This document shows, in pieces, positions 16,663-23,639 of a DNA stretch of 64,000 nucleotides. The DNA lies in NCBI GenBank assembly GCA_036273675.1, contig DASUHD010000001.1, forward strand, positions 1-64,000. Direction: 5' to 3'. Below the pieces are notes generated by a model, which saw nothing but the letters and a program-made list of their open reading frames with translations, searched no databases and was not told where the DNA came from. The translations under genes were made by a program, and so were the position numbers. The stretch comes from DAHUXT01 sp036273675 (GTDB lineage Bacteria; Chloroflexota; Ktedonobacteria; Ktedonobacterales; JADMIN01). Every line of letters begins with the position of its first letter. The stretch's first letter is position 1.

Positions 16663-16995
16663 ATGGCCGACCAGCCTACCAGTATCGCCGACTCTTTCCC
16701 CGCGCTCCAGGCAGCGTTTCAGCCCGCCCGCGCGGCGGGGCTGGATAAGACGCTTCAGTTCGACTTCAGCGGGCGCGAGCCAGGCACATGGATGATGCAC
16801 ATCCACGACGGCACGATGGAATACGCGCAGGGTCCGGCGCAGTCTCCCAACGCCACGATCGCGGTGGACTCCGACGACTGGCTGAACATCCTCGGCGGCG
16901 CGCTGGACCCGGTGAGCGCGTTCATGGGCGGCAAGATCAAAATCCAGGGCGATATGGGGCTGATGATGCAGTTCCAGAACTGGTTCGCCCGCTAG
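16663..16995 (+). CDS. SCP2 sterol-binding domain protein
   Basis: The 110-residue protein is a single SCP-2 fold: alternating strands QFDFSGREPGTWMMHI and GTMEYAQG, the region ATIAVDSDDWLNILGGALDP, and the hallmark C-terminal FMGGKIKIQGDMGLMMQF. Bacterial stand-alone SCP2 proteins bind lipids or fatty acyl groups in a hydrophobic tunnel; the ligand is unknown. AGAGGAG precedes the ATG at good distance. It is a monocistronic unit with a promoter on one side and an intrinsic terminator at 17034-17070 on the other. Confidence 0.9.
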   Translation: MADQPTSIADSFPALQAAFQPARAAGLDKTLQFDFSGREPGTWMMHIHDGTMEYAQGPAQSPNATIAVDSDDWLNILGGALDPVSAFMGGKIKIQGDMGLMMQFQNWFAR

Positions 16996-17033
16996 CCAAC
17001 AACACTGCCATTCCCATAACTCGCCTATCCCGT

Positions 17034-17070
17034 AGCCGCGTATTCCGTTCGGGGTACGCGGCTTTTTATT
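17034..17070 (+). terminator. Intrinsic terminator after SCP2 gene
   Basis: AGCCGCGTA and TACGCGGCT form a perfect 9-bp stem with a 12-base loop, followed by TTTTTATT. This is a standard Rho-independent terminator. Confidence 0.9.
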
Positions 17071-17190
17071 CGCCACCCTCCCCGTTTCGACTTCATACGC
17101 ACTTTGCCTAGAGCGCCAAATGCGTAGCGGACGACCACACAGGCGCTCGTTGTTTTCGGGCATACTGCACAAATGGTCTGCCGAGCCCCG

Positions 17191-17199
17191 TGCTATGCT
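17191..17199 (+). promoter_or_regulatory. Extended -10 promoter, GNAT-MFS operon
   Basis: TGCTATGCT lies between the SCP2 terminator and the GNAT gene, giving an expected start near 17206 and a leader of about 30 bases that contains the ribosome site GGGAGA. Confidence 0.55.
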
Positions 17200-17237
17200 G
17201 CTGAGGGAGCAAGGATTCACACGGGAGAGACTCGCCT

Positions 17238-17849
17238 ATGAGCATCGCCATTCGGCTAGCGCGCCCGGACGACACAGCGGCAATTGCCACGATCTACGCG
17301 CCGTATGTCACCGACACCGTCATCTCCTTCGAGACGGTTTCGCCAGACGAACATGAGATGGCACACCGGCTGGCAAAGACGCTGGCACGCTTCCCCTGGC
17401 TGGTCGCCATGTGTGACGGCGAGGTGGCGGGGTACGCCTATGCCGGGCAGCACCGCGAGCGCGCCGCCTATCAGTGGTCCGCCGATGTTTCGGTCTATGT
17501 GCATAAAGACTTCCAACGACGCGGCATTGGCCGGGCGCTCTACACCTCGCTTTTCGCCATCTTGCGCGCGCTGGGCTACTACAACGTCTATGCGGGCATC
17601 GCGCTACCCAATCCGGCAAGCGTGGCGCTGCACGAGGCGATGGGCATGACACCCGTCGGCGTCTACCGCCATGTCGGCTACAAAGGGGGCATGTGGCACG
17701 ACGTTGGCTGGTGGGAGGGGAGTTTGCGCCAGCAATCCGCCGAGCCACATCCTCCGCGCGCCCTGCTGGATGTCGCCTCCGACACCATCTGGGATGGCTG
17801 GCTGACCAACGGCGAGCTACTGGCGAGGGAACTGCGGGCGCAACCGTGA
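17238..17849 (+). CDS. GNAT N-acetyltransferase, phosphinothricin acetyltransferase-like
   Basis: The 203-residue protein follows the Bar/Pat-type GNAT layout: IRLARPDDTAAIATIYAPYV at the start, WSADVSVYVHKDFQRRGIGRAL containing the acetyl-CoA pyrophosphate loop (QRRGIG), and GIALPNPASVALHEAMGM with VGYKGGMWHDVGWW near the end. Such enzymes acetylate small amines, including methionine sulfoximine or phosphinothricin, though many homologues have other substrates. Its last codons overlap the GTG start of the MFS gene (GTGA at 17846-17849), so the two are translationally coupled; acetylation and export of the same toxic compound is a plausible joint role. Confidence 0.88.
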   Translation: MSIAIRLARPDDTAAIATIYAPYVTDTVISFETVSPDEHEMAHRLAKTLARFPWLVAMCDGEVAGYAYAGQHRERAAYQWSADVSVYVHKDFQRRGIGRALYTSLFAILRALGYYNVYAGIALPNPASVALHEAMGMTPVGVYRHVGYKGGMWHDVGWWEGSLRQQSAEPHPPRALLDVASDTIWDGWLTNGELLARELRAQP

Positions 17850-19132
17850 GCGATATCCCGACGCATGCGAGCACAATCGACGAAGGCGACGAGACACACG
17901 CCACGGTGTCGCGCGCGGCCGCGTGGAGCCAGGTAATAACCCTCTCGCTGACCGAGATCACCAGTTGGGGAATCCTCTATTATACCTTTTCGCTCTTCCT
18001 TGGCCCGATGGAGCATGACCTGCACTGGAACCAGGCCAGCCTGACCGGCGCCTATTCGCTGGCGCTGCTCGTCTCTGGCCTGATGGCGGTGCCGATTGGC
18101 CGCTGGCTCGACCGCGTACGCACGCCACGAGCGCTGATGGGCGTTGGCTCGCTGCTGGGTGCGGCTGCTCTGGTGGTCTGGGCCACCGTCACATCGCTAC
18201 CGGTCTTTTATGGTCTCTGGATCGCGCTCGGCATCGCGATGGCCGCCACCCTCTACGAGCCAGCCTTCACCACCGTCGCCGCCTGGTTTCCGCGACGCGA
18301 GCGAGCGCTCACCGTGCTCACCACACTCGGCGGATTCGCCAGCGTCATCTACCTCCCCGTCGCGGCGCTGTTGGTCGAGCACCTGGGCTGGCGGGCTGCA
18401 CTCCTGGCGCTGGCGGCGATCCTGCTGGTGGGCGCGGCGCTGCCCCATGCCGTCATGCTCCGCCAATATCCCGCCGTCCCGCGCGTCGCCAGTACAACGG
18501 TGCATGCGCCGAGCAAATCGCCCTGGCGCGCGTGGCGCTTCTGGCAGCTGGTCGCCGGGTTCTCGCTGGCGCAGCTAGCGATCTCCGCCCTGGTCGTCTA
18601 TCTCATCCCGTATCTGGGCAAACAGGGGCTATCCGCGCCTCAGGCGGCAACAGCTAGCGGGCTGATCGGCGTCGCCGCGTTCGGCGGGCGTATCATCGCC
18701 ACCTGGCGAGGCTCGCCCGAGACACGCGCCGCCATTACTGCCATGTTATTTCTGGCGCTCGCGCTCGGTATCGTGATCCTGACGCTGGCGCATGGCACGA
18801 TGGGGGTGGCCGCGTTCATCATTCTCTTCGGCGTGGGATTCGGCGTCTTCTCGCCCGCCCGCGCCGGGTTGGTGGCCGACCGCTTTGACACGGCGATTTT
18901 CGGGCGCGTCAATGGTCAGCTCGCGCTGGCGATCACACTAGCGCGCGCGGCTGGCCCGACGCTGGTCGGTGTGCTGCTACTCCATGGGACGGCATACACC
19001 ACGATATTCTGTCTGCTGGCGGCGCTGGTCGCCGTAGGCGCGGCACTGCTCTGGCTGCCAGCGACGCGCCGACAGCCTGGGGATTCGAGCGCCACACCCG
19101 TGGTTAGTCCTCAGCCTCCGCCATCTGACTGA
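17846..19132 (+). CDS. MFS transporter
   Basis: The 428-residue protein has about twelve hydrophobic segments, the loop 2-3 motif GRWLDRVRTPRALMGVGSLL and the symmetrical loop region PARAGLVADRFDTAIFGRVNG. It resembles monocarboxylate/oxalate-type MFS permeases. The start is the GTG at 17846 that overlaps the GNAT stop codon; the frame is open upstream to 17693 but that is inside the GNAT gene. The C-terminus overlaps the end of the convergent gene at 19104 by 29 bases. The substrate is not known; coupling to an acetyltransferase suggests efflux. Confidence 0.87.
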   Translation: MSDIPTHASTIDEGDETHATVSRAAAWSQVITLSLTEITSWGILYYTFSLFLGPMEHDLHWNQASLTGAYSLALLVSGLMAVPIGRWLDRVRTPRALMGVGSLLGAAALVVWATVTSLPVFYGLWIALGIAMAATLYEPAFTTVAAWFPRRERALTVLTTLGGFASVIYLPVAALLVEHLGWRAALLALAAILLVGAALPHAVMLRQYPAVPRVASTTVHAPSKSPWRAWRFWQLVAGFSLAQLAISALVVYLIPYLGKQGLSAPQAATASGLIGVAAFGGRIIATWRGSPETRAAITAMLFLALALGIVILTLAHGTMGVAAFIILFGVGFGVFSPARAGLVADRFDTAIFGRVNGQLALAITLARAAGPTLVGVLLLHGTAYTTIFCLLAALVAVGAALLWLPATRRQPGDSSATPVVSPQPPPSD

Positions 19133-19865
19133 ATGCTCTGGGATGACGGCGGGTATAGAGCAGGCGATAACCCGCACCCACACCCAGCAGCGCCAGACAC
19201 GCCAGCAGGATGACGACCGCCAGCGGCACACCGGTCAGCAATCGCACCATCGCGGGTGGCTCCACGCCGCTCGGATGTACCGATGATACCGGCGGCGGCG
19301 CGGCGCTGCTGCTCTGCGGGGCGCCATGAGCGGCGGCCAGCAGTTGGCTCATCTCGTCTTGCTCGGCGCTGGTCAAGGCGAACCACTTGCCGTCACGCTG
19401 CCAGAGGTTCATCTGTTCTCCAAAGGTTCTGGCCTCATCGCTGACTGGCCCTTCGTAGTAGATGAAGCCTGGCTGTCCCGACGCACCGGGATAATAGCGC
19501 ATATGGTCGAAGCCCTGCGTCCAGAACGACGCGGGAACGCCGCTGTTGTTGTAGTAGCGCGTCAGCTCGACTCCCAATCCTGTATGGACAGGTTTGCCGA
19601 TGGGGGAACGCTGCTCGAATCCCATGAACTGCGCCGTACTGAACGACGCCAGCAGCATTGGGTCGGTTACTGAGGCCGTACCGGTGACGCCATCGCCCGA
19701 GAGGGTTATCTTGTCAGGCGAAATACAGACGGGACAGGCTAGCGCTCGCGGCATGTTTGTCAACGCCAGCAGCGACGCGCCGAGCAACGCGACGAGCGCC
19801 GCCAGCAGCAGATGAGATATCCGAGATCGGGGCGACTGTGAGAATATTGGTGAACGCAGGCGCAT
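19104..19865 (-). CDS. Exported protein with C-terminal membrane anchor, unrecognised
   Basis: I do not recognise this 253-residue family. It begins with a Sec signal (RISHLLLAALVALLGASLLAL, cleavage near NMPRALA) and the mature end starts with a CPVC motif, which could bind metal or form a disulfide. The body has EQRSPIGKPVHTGLGVELTRYY and WTQGFDHMRYYPG. A serine/proline linker leads to one C-terminal transmembrane helix (LLTGVPLAVVILLACLALLG) and a short basic tail, so the domain is displayed outside the cell. AAAGGA precedes the ATG at 19865. It overlaps the MFS gene tail-to-tail by 29 bases. Confidence 0.75.
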   Translation of the reverse strand: MRLRSPIFSQSPRSRISHLLLAALVALLGASLLALTNMPRALACPVCISPDKITLSGDGVTGTASVTDPMLLASFSTAQFMGFEQRSPIGKPVHTGLGVELTRYYNNSGVPASFWTQGFDHMRYYPGASGQPGFIYYEGPVSDEARTFGEQMNLWQRDGKWFALTSAEQDEMSQLLAAAHGAPQSSSAAPPPVSSVHPSGVEPPAMVRLLTGVPLAVVILLACLALLGVGAGYRLLYTRRHPRAFSQMAEAED

Positions 19866-19988
19866 AGGACGCGATCCTTTCTCCGGCGAGATATACGCCA
19901 GGACAAGAGATCAGCTGGCACACCAGGATACTTCTTCGTTCAGACGACGACACGCTCGTTGTTTTCTCGGAATTTCATCATAGCGAAT

Positions 19989-20029
19989 GGTCGTATGGTA
20001 TCACAGGAATGGTGTGCCACCATACGACC
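19989..20029. terminator. Perfect 11-bp hairpin between two minus-strand genes
   Basis: GGTCGTATGGT (19989-19999) pairs with ACCATACGACC (20019-20029) around a 19-base loop. It follows the ABC-F stop on the minus strand. No clear T-tract; it may still end or punctuate the ABC-F transcript. Confidence 0.5.
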
Positions 20030-20045
20030 GCCTTAGCAGAAACTA

Positions 20046-21683
20046 TCACCCGGCGCGCGCCTGACGCTGCTCGTTCCAGCGCGAGTAGCCGCCCTCGAAG
20101 CTCACCACCTCGCCATCGCGCACCTCGACGATGCGGTCCACGATGCGGTCGAGGAAGTAGCGGTCGTGCGAGATGACCACCACCGTCCCGTCGTAGCGTT
20201 CGAGCGCGCCTTCGAGCACCTCGGCTGAGGCGATATCGAGGTGGTTCGTCGGCTCGTCCAGAATCAGGCAGTTGGCGCCGCCGAGCATCAGAAGCAGCAA
20301 TTGCAGGCGGCTGCGCTCGCCGCCGCTGAGCGTGCCGATGGGCTGGCGCGCCTGCTCGTACGTAAAGAGATAACGCCCCAGCAGCGCCACCGCCTGCTCC
20401 TCATAGTATGACCGCTCAGCGCGAATAACGTCGATGGGCGTCGCCGTGGGGTCGAGTGTCTCGTGGCCCTGCGCGAAGTAGCCGAGCGAGATGCTTGGGC
20501 CAATCCAGCGCTGGCCGTTCGTCGGCGTCAGCTCGCCCAACAGCAGCTTCGCCAGCACGCTTTTGCCCGCGCCGTTTGGGCCAATGATGCCCACCCGCTC
20601 GCCGCGTGTGACCAGCAGATTGGCGTCCAGCAAGACAATATCGTCGCCAAACGCCATATCGGCGTGGCGCAGCTCCAGCACCTTCTGTCCGCCACGCGCC
20701 GCGCTCCGCAGCTCCAGCGCCATCGTGCGGCGTTGCAGCACGGGCCGCTCCACCTTCTCCATGGTATCGATCATCTTTTGCTTGTTGCGCGCCTGTGTGG
20801 CGTGCCGCTCATCGAGGGAGATGCTGGCCCAGAGCTTGAACCGCGCAATCGCCGCCTCCAGCCGGGCAATCTCTTTCTGTTGCGCCGTGTAGACCACCTG
20901 CTGCCGTTGGAGCGCCAGCTCGCGCGCCAGCGTATAGGCCGAGTAGTTGCCCGGCCACATCGTGATGGCGCCGCGATCCAGCTCGGCGATCTCGCTCACT
21001 GTCTCATCCAGCAGATAGCGGTCGTGCGAGACGATCACCACCGCGCCGGTGAAGTCCTGGATAAGCGCTTCGAGATACTCACGGTGCAGAAGATCAAGGT
21101 GCGTCTCCGGCTCGTCGAGCAGCAGCAGTTCGGGGCGCTGCGCCAGACACGCCGCCAGCGCGACCAGTTTGCGCTGGCCGCCGCTGAGCTCCGTCATAGG
21201 CTGCTCGATGGCGGAATTGTCCAGCCCCAGCCCGCGCAGATAGCTCCGCGCCTCGCCCTCGAAGCCCGGCCCGCCGATCTCCTCGAAGCGCCGCAGCAGC
21301 CGCTCCTGACGCTCCAGCACGCGCTCGATGCGCCGCAAATCCGCCGTCACCTCGGGATCGGCCAGTGCGGTCTCACAGGCGGTAAGTTCAGCCTCTAGCT
21401 CCACCAGATCAGGTCGTGCCGCCAGGACGAATTGCAGTGGGTTACGCACGTCGCCGGGAATATGCTGCGGCAGAAAGGCGGTACGCAGCCCGCGCCTGCG
21501 GGCCACCTCGCCAGTATCGCCGTCGTCCTCCCCCGCGAGAATGCGCAACAGCGTGGACTTGCCGCTACCATTCGCGCCGACCAGCCCAATACGCGCCTCA
21601 GGCGCAATCACCAGATCAGTTCCGTGCAGGATGGTGCGGCCACCAAACGACTTTTGCAGGGAATGCACTCCAACCAGCGTCAT
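20046..21683 (-). CDS. ABC-F family ATPase
   Basis: The 545-residue soluble protein has two ABC cassettes joined by a linker and no membrane segments, the definition of ABC-F. Cassette 1 has Walker A GANGSGKST and signature LSGGQRK but the unusual Walker B neighbour LLLDEPETHLDL instead of DEPTNHLD; cassette 2 has GPNGAGKSV, LSGGERSR and LILDEPTNHLDI. The charged inter-domain linker (RFKLWASISLDERHATQARN) reaches toward the peptidyl-tRNA in this family. ABC-F proteins act on the ribosome, as translation factors or antibiotic-resistance factors. The start is the ATG at 21683 with GGAG 6 bases upstream. It has a promoter about 380 bases away and an intrinsic terminator inside the leader (see findings), hinting at inducible expression. 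Confidence 0.92.
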   Translation of the reverse strand: MTLVGVHSLQKSFGGRTILHGTDLVIAPEARIGLVGANGSGKSTLLRILAGEDDGDTGEVARRRGLRTAFLPQHIPGDVRNPLQFVLAARPDLVELEAELTACETALADPEVTADLRRIERVLERQERLLRRFEEIGGPGFEGEARSYLRGLGLDNSAIEQPMTELSGGQRKLVALAACLAQRPELLLLDEPETHLDLLHREYLEALIQDFTGAVVIVSHDRYLLDETVSEIAELDRGAITMWPGNYSAYTLARELALQRQQVVYTAQQKEIARLEAAIARFKLWASISLDERHATQARNKQKMIDTMEKVERPVLQRRTMALELRSAARGGQKVLELRHADMAFGDDIVLLDANLLVTRGERVGIIGPNGAGKSVLAKLLLGELTPTNGQRWIGPSISLGYFAQGHETLDPTATPIDVIRAERSYYEEQAVALLGRYLFTYEQARQPIGTLSGGERSRLQLLLLMLGGANCLILDEPTNHLDIASAEVLEGALERYDGTVVVISHDRYFLDRIVDRIVEVRDGEVVSFEGGYSRWNEQRQARAG

Positions 21684-21810
21684 GGATGTCTCCGTTTCCG
21701 GCGGCAACGCCAGCACAGGGAGGATGCAGGTGTCTATCTATCAGGGCGCGACATGCGATTACATGCGTGGTGAGAGCGAGACACTGGCGGCACGGCGCGC
21801 GAGACGCGGC

Positions 21811-21856
21811 AAACGCAAAAGCGGCCGTGGACCCCTCTGTACCGGGCCACAGCCGC
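21811..21856 (-). terminator. Intrinsic terminator inside ABC-F leader (attenuator candidate)
   Basis: On the minus strand GCGGC-T-GTGG pairs with CCAC-G-GCCGC (one mismatch, extra CCC/GGG inner pairs possible) and is followed by TTTTGCGTTT. No gene ends upstream of it on that strand, so it can only act on the leader transcript started at 22060-22088. It ends about 130 bases before the ABC-F start. Confidence 0.65.
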
Positions 21857-22059
21857 CACATACTCTCAACTCTTCGGGAAGTGTCAGATGCAGTGGCGCA
21901 TCAAAGCAGGCAAGCTGCATTTGGGCGCAGTACGACAGGGAACCACAGCCCAATCGCTGTTGTTGACGATGCCTGTCGTAATCCAATAGCCTGCTGGATG
22001 CATAGCGCGAACATGCTCCTGAATCTCACCATGCGCGACACAGCGCGCACTCCGCCGCC

Positions 22060-22088
22060 AGCGTACCATCTGCCGCCAGCTATGTCAA
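22060..22088 (-). promoter_or_regulatory. Consensus promoter of ABC-F gene
   Basis: On the minus strand TTGACA (22088-22083), a 17-base spacer ending in TGG, and TACGCT (22065-22060) make a full sigma-70-like promoter with an extended -10. The predicted start is near 22053, giving a leader of about 370 bases. Confidence 0.65.
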
Positions 22089-22214
22089 TGGGCGATGAAA
22101 CGATGGCGCGTGTCACATCCGCTCACGCTCTCGTGTCTTCTTAGCATGACGCTGAAAAGGCGCATATCGCGCACATTGCGCGGTTCACGAAGAGACGAAA
22201 AGAGAGCAAACGTT

Positions 22215-23102
22215 ATGCAGCAACATACGATTCTGGTCACCGGAGGCACGGGTATGCTGGGACACCACGTCGTCGCGCGGCTGCGGGACGCCGGACGCGA
22301 GGTACGTGTGCTCAGCAGGCACATCCCCAACGATGGGATTGGGAACGAGGAAGGTATTGAGTTCGTGGTCGGCGACCTGACCACTGACACAGGGATCGAC
22401 GCCGCCGTGGATGGCGCCGAGATCATCGTACACTGCGCGGGCAGCGCCAAAGGCGACGGGGAGAAGGCGCTCAATCTCGTCCGGGCAGCCGCGCGGGCGG
22501 GAGGCTTACAGCATCTGGTCTTTATCTCGGTCGTCGGAGCCAATAAGGTTCCGGTCGTCAGCGGCGTTGACCGCGGCATGTTCGGGTACTTTGCCTCCAA
22601 GTTGGCCGCCGAGCGCGTGGTGGCCGATTCGGGCCTGCCGTGGACCACCCTGCGCGCCACTCAGTTCTATGATTTATTCCTGCTGGTAGCGCGGCAGATG
22701 GCGAGACTCCCAGTGATACCGCTTCCGACTGGCTTCAGATTCCAGCCGGTTGACGCCAGCGAGGTGGCTGCCCGGCTCGCCGAGTTGGCGCTTGGCGCGC
22801 CCATTGGACTGGCGCCCGACATTGCCGGGCCGAGGATATACCGTACGGATGAACTGCTCCACGAATATCTGCGGGCCATCCATAAGCGGCGACCGACCAT
22901 TCCCGTCTGGCTCCCAGGCAAGGCCGCGCGGGCGATCCGGGATGGAGCCAACCTCTCCCCGAACCGGGCGGTAGGACGCCAGACCTGGGAAGAGTTTCTG
23001 GCCGAAAGGGTAGGTTCAGGTTCACCAGACGACGGCGCGGCGAGCAGAGCGGCGCGGCCCTCGGCGGCTAGCGAACCAGGCCACGCCTTGAACCAGCGCT
23101 AG
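22215..23102 (+). CDS. NmrA-like/atypical SDR NAD(P)-binding protein
   Basis: The 295-residue protein opens with the Rossmann motif ILVTGGTGMLGHHVVARLRD (residues 6-25) and has VGDLTTDTGIDAAVDGAEII and HLVFISVVGANKVP, as in atypical extended short-chain dehydrogenases of the NmrA/ycf39 type. The usual Tyr-x-x-x-Lys pair is not obvious, although YFASKLAAERVV in the right place retains Y, S and K. These proteins sense redox state or reduce small molecules. The start at 22215 is chosen because the nucleotide motif begins within five residues of it; the frame is open to 22095. Confidence 0.88.
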   Translation: MQQHTILVTGGTGMLGHHVVARLRDAGREVRVLSRHIPNDGIGNEEGIEFVVGDLTTDTGIDAAVDGAEIIVHCAGSAKGDGEKALNLVRAAARAGGLQHLVFISVVGANKVPVVSGVDRGMFGYFASKLAAERVVADSGLPWTTLRATQFYDLFLLVARQMARLPVIPLPTGFRFQPVDASEVAARLAELALGAPIGLAPDIAGPRIYRTDELLHEYLRAIHKRRPTIPVWLPGKAARAIRDGANLSPNRAVGRQTWEEFLAERVGSGSPDDGAASRAARPSAASEPGHALNQR

Positions 23103-23235
23103 ACTGACAGAGGCCACAGGGCATTCGCAACGCTTACAGGTGAGCTTTGTGGCCATCACCAGCGCTCTGAAACACCAGAAGAAACGCGACCGGGCATTCC
23201 CGTAAGATTTCTCCCTGCCATTTCCTCGCAAAACG

Positions 23236-23244
23236 TGCTATGCT
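23236..23244 (+). promoter_or_regulatory. Extended -10 promoter ahead of small ORF
   Basis: TGCTATGCT, identical to the elements at 16579 and 17191. The expected start near 23251 precedes the small ORF at 23318 by about 65 bases and the ABC exporter by about 390. Confidence 0.5.
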
Positions 23245-23317
23245 GTTCGGCGATTGAGTCGATATACCATCTGGCGCATGCCCTGGCGTGTCGCCCGTTG
23301 AGAAAGGAGCTGTCGAG

Positions 23318-23404
23318 ATGCCCAGAAGCGCACATTGCGCGACATCCGTACTCAGCACGCGGGTAAGCTATGGAGTCTCACCGAGGAGTGCGTTGGGGCG
23401 CTGA
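23318..23404 (+). CDS. Candidate 28-residue small ORF
   Basis: AAAGGAG at 23303-23309 lies 8 bases before an ATG that opens 28 codons and ends in TGA. The peptide starts MPRSAHCATSV, is basic and rich in serine, and has no membrane segment. The ribosome site is among the best in the window and a promoter-like element sits 65 bases upstream of the ATG. It could be a small protein or a leader peptide for the exporter that follows. Without comparative data it remains a prediction. Confidence 0.4.
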   Translation: MPRSAHCATSVLSTRVSYGVSPRSALGR

Positions 23405-23639
23405 CGCTGGGTTTGCCTGATGGCGTCACAATGCTCCCGATTATATAGACCTCCTCCCTGCATCCTCCTCACCGCGAGGACAATCCTCGCGCCTCCCTGC
23501 TGTGGTATCGATGCTTCTGTTCGCGCCCCCTCACCCCCTTATCTCCGCTCGTTCACCACTGACGCGGAGTGACTTGATTGCGCCATCGGCGCGCCGCGAG
23601 TACGCGACTACCTGAACAACTACCTTTGAGGGGCAATCT

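Larger units (their letters stand above)
21684..22214. other. Divergent region with long ABC-F leader
   Basis: 531 bases separate the ABC-F and NmrA-like genes. About 370 of these form the ABC-F 5' leader on the minus strand. The leader contains a possible 39-codon upstream frame (22003 down to 21884), the terminator hairpin at 21811-21856, and a further frame whose first codons lie inside that hairpin (ATG at 21861). The NmrA-like gene has AAGAGAG as its ribosome site. Confidence 0.55.
23103..23639. other. Long intergenic region with promoter and small ORF
   Basis: 537 bases before the ABC exporter. It contains an extended -10 element at 23236, a 28-codon frame with an excellent ribosome site at 23318, and at 23528-23547 a fragment (CCCTCACCCCCTTATCTCC) resembling one arm of the dispersed hairpin element. 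GAGGGG precedes the exporter start. Confidence 0.5.
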
